Source: a virus
IMG/VR virus record: IMGVR_UViG_3300005563_000102
Location: 1 to 23,420 of that record
Reading direction: 5' to 3' (one strand)
Length of the DNA: 23,420 nt
The position numbers were made by a program, and so were the translations under genes. Below are positions 1-4,423 of the stretch, one piece after another (within the stretch, counting starts at the first letter, position 1; each line of letters begins with the position of its first letter). The notes under the pieces are model-generated. The model was not told where the DNA came from, ran no database searches, and worked only from the letters and a program-made list of their open reading frames with translations.

Positions 1-198
1 CATCGAGGGCGTGTACATACAGTTTAGCACTAACCGCCGCCTTTGTCACCCAGGTCGATTGCCCCGTATATTACGATTTACCCGAATCCGTAATATACGG
101 GGCAATGCACTTGAAGCGAGCACACTGCCTTAGACCGTAGAAGGATTAGCCCCACGCTGTAGCTCTTAGAGCATGAGTAAGGCGGCTCTATGCCTAGT
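1..198. other. Left-edge stretch without a supported gene
   Basis: No start codon with a ribosome binding site opens a convincing gene here. Two plus-strand frames stay open from the left edge to stops at about 131-140. Both run straight through the perfect palindrome at 58-106, and neither gives a recognisable protein, so they may be chance or the tail of a gene lying to the left. Apart from the palindrome, nothing else in this stretch is identifiable. Confidence 0.5.
58..106. repeat. 18-bp perfect inverted repeat (hairpin or binding site)
   Basis: The arms ATTGCCCCGTATATTACG (58-75) and its exact reverse complement (89-106) flank a 13-base loop, and the ends of the loop (GATT/AATC) could pair in a shifted register. 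There is no T run after either arm, so this does not look like a rho-independent terminator. Each arm contains CGTA-N3-TACG, which loosely resembles the palindrome CGTAAC-N4-GTTACG in the early promoter at 3677-3692. Possible roles are a regulator or recombinase binding site, a replication hairpin or an RNA stem. The sequence does not decide between them. Confidence 0.75.
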
Positions 199-262
199 AA
201 AATCCCCGCTTGCTATTTAGTCTCGATCGGCTGGTGTGCCGAGAGACCGCATAGGGCGGGGA
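199..262 (-). terminator. Branched rho-independent terminator after the 114-aa gene
   Basis: On the minus strand an outer stem TCCCCGC/GCGGGGA (256-262 with 203-209) is followed at once by TTTT (202-199). The enclosed bases fold into a second hairpin: GTCTC/GAGAC and TCGGC/GCCGA (220-231 with 238-247) with a 2-base bulge. The element lies 16 bases beyond the stop of the gene at 278-622 and has the right orientation to end that transcript. The two-level stem is unusual for a terminator, but the GC-rich closing stem plus T run fits. Confidence 0.55.
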
Positions 263-277
263 GTAGTAGGGGTTGGG

Positions 278-622
278 TTAGGCGGAGTTGCCGTTGCTCG
301 TGGCGAGGTTGCGGGAGCCCTTGGGGCGTCCCTTCGTTCCCGGTAGTTGGCCGAGTACTTCGTCCATCTTCCGGCCGTCCTGGGCTAGGGCATCGAAGTC
401 TGCTTGGTTGCAGATGATTTCCCAGCTCTGACCGCCACGAGTTTTGATTTGCAGGTGGGTCAGCTTCTCAGCCGATTCAAGCCCGGAAACCTCGGAAGCG
501 AGCGCGTCCAGTTGGACAGGTGTCTCGATCCGATCGTCCTTGCGGACTATGACGGTGACGAATGCGTCGTCTGCCGCCTCAGCCCCTGAGAGGTCGCTTA
601 CGCGCCTCGTCACGATACTCAT
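278..622 (-). CDS. Hypothetical protein with basic GRPKGSRN tail
   Basis: This 114-aa protein is not assigned to a family with confidence. It starts at ATG 622 with an AGAAGGG ribosome binding site 9 bases upstream. The N-terminal half (TRRVSDLSGAEAADDAFVTV) is predicted to alternate strands and loops, with a faint resemblance to the N-terminal fold of Lsr2 proteins (DDLDG-type opening, then strands). Residues about 97-105 (GRPKGSRN) form an AT-hook-like basic patch, suggesting DNA contact. It lies downstream of the HNH gene in the same direction with a 51-base gap and is followed by a terminator, so the two are probably co-transcribed. A small DNA-binding or host-modulating phage protein is the most that can be inferred. 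Confidence 0.7.
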   Translation of the reverse strand: MSIVTRRVSDLSGAEAADDAFVTVIVRKDDRIETPVQLDALASEVSGLESAEKLTHLQIKTRGGQSWEIICNQADFDALAQDGRKMDEVLGQLPGTKGRPKGSRNLATSNGNSA

Positions 623-673
623 AAATGAGCACCCTTCTACTAATCGTAATGGCGATTTGCCACCACGATTTAG

Positions 674-1180
674 TTATAACACGTTTAGACATGCAAACTC
701 GCCATGAATAACCATCGCGAATTGGTCCCAAACATAGGCAGCCTCGATAGGATCGGAATATCCACCGAGGCTCGCGTTCTTACTACCAATCTTGATTTTG
801 GCGTAATATCTGCCGTTGTCTTTCTTGCGGTGTACGCCCTTATATCCGGTTAGGCTGTCGCAGCGGACTACCGAGTTATAGATATTTTCACTTCGCCGAG
901 CGGGGCGCAAGTTGGCGACTTGGTTGTTGAGCGGGTTCCTATCCCTATGATCGAGGTCGCACTTCTGGTCCGGGGTCAAGATGCCGTAGAGGTGGGCAAT
1001 TGTCCGATGCATAAAGAGCGCGGCCACATGACGCTCGGGGATATTCACGTGCACGGTACGTACCACATAGCCGAAGTTGCTCAATCCCCACGACCACTGG
1101 TTCAGCACATCGTAGAGGTTGTCATCAACTAGAGCGTACTTACCTTCGCCATTTATTCCGTGTAACTTGATTCGCTTCAT
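674..1180 (-). CDS. HNH endonuclease with AP2-like DNA-binding domain
   Basis: This 168-aa protein is built like free-standing phage homing endonucleases. Residues about 58-100 hold the HNH_3-type nuclease core (CDLDHRDRNPLNNQVANLR, His78 with Asn82/85/86). Residues about 110-165 hold an AP2-like domain (TGYKGVHRKK, YYAKIKIG, LGGYSDPIEAAYVWD). The start is placed at ATG 1180 because GGAAGGAG lies 5 bases upstream; a start nine codons earlier would put that site inside the gene. A TATAAA hexamer at 1216-1211 could be its -10 box. Such enzymes nick or cut DNA and spread themselves within phage populations. They are usually dispensable and are often found as insertions between phage genes. Here the gene does not interrupt a recognisable host gene. 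Confidence 0.9.
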   Translation of the reverse strand: MKRIKLHGINGEGKYALVDDNLYDVLNQWSWGLSNFGYVVRTVHVNIPERHVAALFMHRTIAHLYGILTPDQKCDLDHRDRNPLNNQVANLRPARRSENIYNSVVRCDSLTGYKGVHRKKDNGRYYAKIKIGSKNASLGGYSDPIEAAYVWDQFAMVIHGEFACLNVL

Positions 1181-1227
1181 GGGCACTCCTTCCGAGAAAG
1201 AGGCCATTGCTTTATAGTGGAGCTATG

Positions 1228-1254
1228 GCCCCGACTACGACTCGGGGCTTTTAT
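1228..1254 (+). terminator. Plus-strand rho-independent terminator upstream of lsr2
   Basis: The stem GCCCCGA (1228-1234) pairs with TCGGGGC (1242-1248) around a 7-base loop and is followed by TTTTATATT. The T run is present only in plus-strand reading. No plus-strand gene is recognised to its left, so it may stop readthrough coming from beyond the left edge or antisense to the HNH operon. It lies directly upstream of the minus-strand HNH promoter region and could also act there as a binding hairpin. Confidence 0.6.
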
Positions 1255-1432
1255 ATTGGTGACTTAATTGTAGCTATTTGCTACGATAAAGGCAATGAAT
1301 ATAGCCACATACGTCAGCGCTTCAACACAAGAAAGCGGAGTCCCACTTAAGCTGCAAGACCCCGGCGTGTTGTCGTCCGTAGCTACGATGCTGGGCTAGC
1401 CTGAACACCCGTTCACCTTTTGGAGGCAGAAG

Positions 1433-1750
1433 TTGGCACGCAAAGTCGCAGTCGAGTTGCTCGATGACCTCGACCAGTCGCCGGCCAGCCAGACAGTGAG
1501 CTTCGGCTACCAGGGGCGCGACTACGAGATTGACTTGAACGATAAGAACGCTGCTCGGTTCGAGAAGCTACTCAGCACTTACATCGAGGCCGGACGACGT
1601 GCTGGTGGCCGCAGGCGTGCCGCTGTCCAAACCAGCCAGTCCAACGGTGACGCCGCCAAGATTCGCGCCTGGGCTATCGAGAACGGCTACGAGGTAAGTG
1701 CGCGGGGGAGAGTAAGCGCCGAGATAGTGGCTGCATATAACGCCGCTTAG
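1433..1750 (+). CDS. lsr2: Lsr2-family nucleoid-associated protein
   Basis: This 105-aa protein matches Lsr2 along its length. The N-terminal dimerisation part opens with ARKVAVELLDDLD and continues with VSFGYQGRDYEIDLNDKNAARF. A basic linker follows (GRRAGGRRR, residues 54-62). The C-terminal DNA-binding domain carries the minor-groove RGR motif (residues 91-93 in SARGRVSAEIVAAY). The start is TTG at 1433, with GGAGG 6 bases upstream. Lsr2 bridges AT-rich DNA and silences foreign genes in actinobacteria, and phage-borne copies are known in actinophages. An element-encoded copy could control lysogeny, repress its own genes or interfere with host silencing. Its stop codon overlaps the stop of the convergent recombinase gene by 2 bases. 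About 170 bases of leader between the terminator at 1254 and the gene hold a small inverted repeat (GTAGC-N5-GCTAC, 1270-1284), possibly an operator. Confidence 0.95.
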   Translation: MARKVAVELLDDLDQSPASQTVSFGYQGRDYEIDLNDKNAARFEKLLSTYIEAGRRAGGRRRAAVQTSQSNGDAAKIRAWAIENGYEVSARGRVSAEIVAAYNAA

Positions 1751-3156
1751 GCAGCCCAGCGGATATCTACATCGGTCGGCCGGAAGCGGAAACCGTTCCA
1801 GAGCTGACTCTTTGGTAGATGTGCAGCGCCAGGGCTTGGCTTGAGTACGACGCGCTCGATCAGCAAGCCGATGAGCTGCCGTCGCCACGCCAGGTCGTTT
1901 GAGTCCCAGGCTTCTCTGATCGTTTGACCAACGGGCAGTAGGTTCATGCCTGCCTGCTGACGGGTGACCGCGCTGATTTGACGGTCGAGTGCCAGCAGCG
2001 CAGCGTCAGCAGCCGTCTTAGCTCGCGTCAGTTCGGTTTTCGTGAAGAGACCTGCCATGTAGTCATCCGTCAGTTCGTTGAGCCGCTGACGGCGCTTATT
2101 TCGTTCCAGAAGTAGCTCTTTGAGCCGGGTGTCATCTTTCTCGCCCTTGCCTAGCAGCTTGCCGAGGTCAGGCGTGTCCAGCCGGTACAGGATGGACTCT
2201 TTGACTAACAGATCGACTGGCGCAACCATGCGCAGGATTCGATAACAGTGGGTGCAGACGTAGCGAGGTTCGCCGTCGCCGCGCTGGCCTGATGACATGC
2301 GACCATCGCAACGCCCACAGAAGACATAGCCGGTCAGCAGATTGCGGCGCACCGGGCCGTGTTGCTTGTGCTCACTTCGGTGCCTGGCGATAGCCGCCTG
2401 AAGTGCTTCGTACTTCTCGACGGTGATAACGGCTGGCCAGGTCGCTGGGTAGTCGGTGCCGTTGTGCTCGCGGATGCCGGCGTAGCGTTTATGGAGCAGG
2501 AGATTTCTCAGCTTGAGCGAGTTCCACGTCTTGCCGTGCTGTGTGGTGATGCCCCGTTCGTTCCAGTCGATGGCAACACGGTTGAAGCTCCACCCACTTA
2601 TGACTCGATCCACGGCCTCGATGTAGAGGTCGGCTTCTGGCTGGCGGATGGCAACGCAAGCAGGCTCGTAGCCCCATGGCCGCTGGCCCCCTGACCAACC
2701 GCCGCTCTGAGCTTGCTGAGCCTTTGCCGCTTTGACGCGGGCTGTTGATGTCTCTGTTTCATACGAAGCCCAGGCGGCAAGCGTGCGCGCAACTGCTCGG
2801 CCACTTGGCGTCGTGAGGTCAAGATGACCTGCTTTGACGGTGTAGGTATCGACCTTGCCGCGCTCACAGATGTCTAGGTAATGCTCAAGCTCGGTTGGGC
2901 GTCGATGCAGACGGTCATGGCTCCACGCAATAACCACATCGACTTCACCGGCCTCGATGGCGTGAAGTAGCGCTTCATACTCAGGTCGGTGCTTGCCGCT
3001 AAAAGCCGAGACGTCATTCTCGACGTAGGTGGCGGTGACTAACCAGCCCTTGTCAGCTGCCAGGCGCTGACAGTCTTCTTGCTGGCGCTGAACACCAAGC
3101 CCAAGACCGGACTTGTCAGACGAGATTCGAGCATAAATTGCGGCTTTGACGTGCAT
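1747..3156 (-). CDS. Large serine recombinase (phage integrase)
   Basis: This 469-aa site-specific recombinase would integrate and, with a directionality factor, excise the element. The catalytic domain has Y8-x-R10-x-S12 (nucleophile Ser12) and the second-site arginines in DRLHRRP (82-87). The recombinase domain begins near GGQRPWGYEP (157-165). A zinc ribbon uses Cys280/283 and Cys301/304. A charged coiled-coil segment lies at about 345-405, as in phiC31- and Bxb1-type integrases. I place the start at ATG 3156 (MHVKAAIYARIS). Family members normally begin a few residues before the YARIS motif, and a good promoter (TTGGCA-17-GATAAT) ends 12 bases before this codon. The longer frame to 3249 adds 31 residues with no ribosome binding site. 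No Shine-Dalgarno precedes 3156 either, so translation is probably leaderless. The gene converges on lsr2 with overlapping stops. Confidence 0.95.
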   Translation of the reverse strand: MHVKAAIYARISSDKSGLGLGVQRQQEDCQRLAADKGWLVTATYVENDVSAFSGKHRPEYEALLHAIEAGEVDVVIAWSHDRLHRRPTELEHYLDICERGKVDTYTVKAGHLDLTTPSGRAVARTLAAWASYETETSTARVKAAKAQQAQSGGWSGGQRPWGYEPACVAIRQPEADLYIEAVDRVISGWSFNRVAIDWNERGITTQHGKTWNSLKLRNLLLHKRYAGIREHNGTDYPATWPAVITVEKYEALQAAIARHRSEHKQHGPVRRNLLTGYVFCGRCDGRMSSGQRGDGEPRYVCTHCYRILRMVAPVDLLVKESILYRLDTPDLGKLLGKGEKDDTRLKELLLERNKRRQRLNELTDDYMAGLFTKTELTRAKTAADAALLALDRQISAVTRQQAGMNLLPVGQTIREAWDSNDLAWRRQLIGLLIERVVLKPSPGAAHLPKSQLWNGFRFRPTDVDIRWAA

Positions 3157-3168
3157 AGATACAAGATC

Positions 3169-3197
3169 ATTATCCCTCATTGCAGGTACTTTGCCAA
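3169..3197 (-). promoter_or_regulatory. Promoter of the recombinase gene, near-leaderless
   Basis: The -35 box TTGGCA (3197-3192) and -10 box GATAAT (3174-3169) are separated by 17 bases, and each matches the sigma-70 consensus in five of six positions. The start codon at 3156 lies 12 bases past the -10 box, so the transcript would begin about 6 bases before or near ATG. The -35 box sits inside the candidate attP palindrome, so integration could change what drives this gene. Confidence 0.55.
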
Positions 3198-3230
3198 GCA
3201 TTTGACGAGGCGTCAAGCTCGTGGCGTACC
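3185..3230. other. Candidate phage attachment site (attP)
   Basis: A 46-bp imperfect palindrome lies directly upstream of the recombinase gene. The core is TTGACG-AGG-CGTCAA (3202-3216). GCCA (3193-3196) and TGGC (3222-3225) are symmetric about the same centre, and GGTAC/GTACC (3185-3189, 3226-3230) form outer arms offset by 3 bases. The size, the imperfect symmetry and the position next to the integrase gene fit attP sites of large serine integrases, whose crossover is a central dinucleotide. The call is inference from layout. The same symmetry could be an operator for the HTH protein at 3259-3627 or the recombinase promoter. Confidence 0.4.
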
Positions 3231-3258
3231 TACGGCCTCTGAGCGGCACGGAGACGGC

Positions 3259-3627
3259 CTACTGGGCTTCCTCCGGGGTGAAGTGCTTAGCCAGTTCTTC
3301 GCCCATGTGCTTCTGGTAGAGCTTGTAAGCGCCCTGTGGCGTCATCTCCAGCGCCTTGCCGATCTCGACCCACGTCATGGTGAGCTGCAAGGCCCGGTGG
3401 ATGAACAGGGCAACCACGATCTCAATCATGTCGCCCTTCCGCAGCAGCCCCAGCAGGCCCAGGGCGTGCCGGGTGTCGATCTGCTCTCTCTTGACCTCGG
3501 TCAGCTTGACGTCGTCAATCGGCCTCATCCCCTGAGACAGCTTTAGGACGTCAGTGAGGATCGTGATCGGCCGCCCCAGCTCTTCACGGATGAAGTCATC
3601 GAACGGCGGAACGTCTTGGCTAGGCAT
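3259..3627 (-). CDS. Helix-turn-helix DNA-binding protein, possible repressor
   Basis: This is a 122-aa protein. Residues 81-107 (QLTMTWVEIGKALEMTPQGAYKLYQKHM) form a helix-turn-helix of the sigma-region-4 or transposase-like kind (W-x-E-I-G-x-A-L-x-M-T/S-x-Q-x-A-Y). The preceding segment (about 45-80) is helical. It starts at ATG 3627 with no Shine-Dalgarno. It lies 102 bases upstream of the recombinase gene and is divergent from the plus-strand operon at 3750. The shared intergenic space carries a palindrome within a promoter (3677-3692). That layout is typical of a regulator that controls its divergent neighbour and perhaps the recombinase. A lysogeny-control role is inferred, and the protein is not a recognised CI or Cro homologue. 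Confidence 0.75.
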   Translation of the reverse strand: MPSQDVPPFDDFIREELGRPITILTDVLKLSQGMRPIDDVKLTEVKREQIDTRHALGLLGLLRKGDMIEIVVALFIHRALQLTMTWVEIGKALEMTPQGAYKLYQKHMGEELAKHFTPEEAQ

Positions 3628-3669
3628 GTCACGGAGGCTACACCCTAGAAACGGATCGTGAAAGTCCTC

Positions 3670-3699
3670 TTGACTTCGTAACGACAGTTACGGTACGAA
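3670..3699 (+). promoter_or_regulatory. Early promoter with internal palindromic operator
   Basis: A -35 box TTGACT (3670-3675) and a -10-like TACGAA (3694-3699) are 18 bases apart. The spacer carries the perfect inverted repeat CGTAAC-GACA-GTTACG (3677-3692). A protein bound there would block RNA polymerase. It would drive the operon starting at 3750, about 45 bases downstream. The HTH protein encoded divergently is the obvious candidate ligand. Confidence 0.5.
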
Positions 3700-3749
3700 T
3701 CCGTCGTGCACTTCCCGCAACCGGTGGGAGACAGAAGTCAGGAGCAGAT

Positions 3750-4037
3750 ATGCAGAACGAACTGATGGCCTACAACCGGGGTTACCTCGACGTCCCTCGC
3801 AACGAGAAGTCGGTCGCAGCTCGGGCCAAGAAGGTCTACGACGATGTGCGCGTCGAAGCGCTCAAGGTCAGCGGCACGATGATGCTGGGCGCTCACATCA
3901 TGGAAGAGACCAAGCAACTCGACGCCTACCGCCAGAAGCTCGCGGGAGACGACATCGGGCTCGACATGTTGCTCACCGAGATCGAAGCCGTCACCATCGT
4001 CAAGGCGCTCGAACTCCAGCGTCGGTGCTTCCGGTGA
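3750..4037 (+). CDS. Hypothetical early protein (95 aa)
   Basis: I do not recognise this protein. It starts at ATG 3750 with AGGAG 5 bases upstream. It is charged and predicted to be largely helical: a first half with SVAARAKKVYDDVRVEALKVSG, a hydrophobic stretch TMMLGAHIMEETKQL, and a C-terminal helix LLTEIEAVTIVKALELQRR. There is no signal peptide and no clear DNA-binding motif. It is the first gene of an operon that continues through two membrane mini-proteins to the VirD4-like ATPase. Its end overlaps the next start (GTGA at 4034-4037). A role as a soluble accessory factor of that module is possible. Confidence 0.75.
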   Translation: MQNELMAYNRGYLDVPRNEKSVAARAKKVYDDVRVEALKVSGTMMLGAHIMEETKQLDAYRQKLAGDDIGLDMLLTEIEAVTIVKALELQRRCFR

Positions 4038-4210
4038 TCGCGTTCATAATCGCCGGTTTCGTGGTCGGCGTCGCGATGCTGATCTTCGCAGCTGTCATGA
4101 GCCGACCGGCCAAGCGGCCAACCCCGAACCAAGCCATCTACGCGCTCTTCCGTGACGCTCACATGGCGATGGCGCGGGCAAGTGGGGCGAGTGGCTGGCG
4201 CGAGTGGTGA
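4034..4210 (+). CDS. Small membrane protein (58 aa)
   Basis: The start is placed at GTG 4034, whose GTGA overlaps the stop of the gene before it by 4 bases; GTG 4025 would add three residues. A single N-terminal membrane helix (MIAFIIAGFVVGVAMLIFAAVM, with the N terminus probably outside) is followed by a basic, soluble tail (SRPAKRPTPNQAIYALFRDAH). There is no family assignment. It is translationally coupled to both neighbours, which suggests these small proteins are made together and may assemble with the ATPase at the membrane. Confidence 0.6.
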   Translation: MIAFIIAGFVVGVAMLIFAAVMSRPAKRPTPNQAIYALFRDAHMAMARASGASGWREW

Positions 4211-4374
4211 GAACGCACCGGCCGTTGTGGGAGATCGTGGCCCTGATCTTTTTGTTCGCGGTCGTTGCCCAGGTCATCGTGGCGGAGGTGGCCCACCTCG
4301 TGCCGTACATAGTCGTCGGACTAATTCTGGCCGGCGCGGGAGGGATTGCGTATCGGAGAATGCGGAGGTGGTAA
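4207..4374 (+). CDS. Small two-helix membrane protein (55 aa)
   Basis: A GTG start at 4207 overlaps the previous stop by 4 bases (GTGA, 4207-4210). The frame reads RTHRPLWEI, then two hydrophobic helices (IVALIFLFAVVAQVIVAEV and LVPYIVVGLILAGAGGIAY), and ends with the basic tail RRMRRW. Positive residues at both ends suggest a helical hairpin with both ends in the cytoplasm. It has no recognised family. It sits 50 bases before the VirD4-like ATPase gene and is likely a membrane partner or scaffold for it. The antisense and alternate frames here are not convincing. Confidence 0.6.
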   Translation: MRTHRPLWEIVALIFLFAVVAQVIVAEVAHLVPYIVVGLILAGAGGIAYRRMRRW

Positions 4375-4423
4375 CGACAACTAAAGCAAGGGCGGTCATA
4401 GTGTTTAAGCTAAACTTGACATT

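Noticed and set aside
2-140. Two plus-strand frames open from the left edge
   Set aside because: Both pass through a perfect palindrome, and neither yields a recognisable protein end; a gene tail cannot be excluded but is not supported.
215-275. Possible tRNA-like fold (GCCGAGAGACCGC resembles a D arm)
   Set aside because: No anticodon or T arm can be drawn. On the minus strand the same bases form a terminator.
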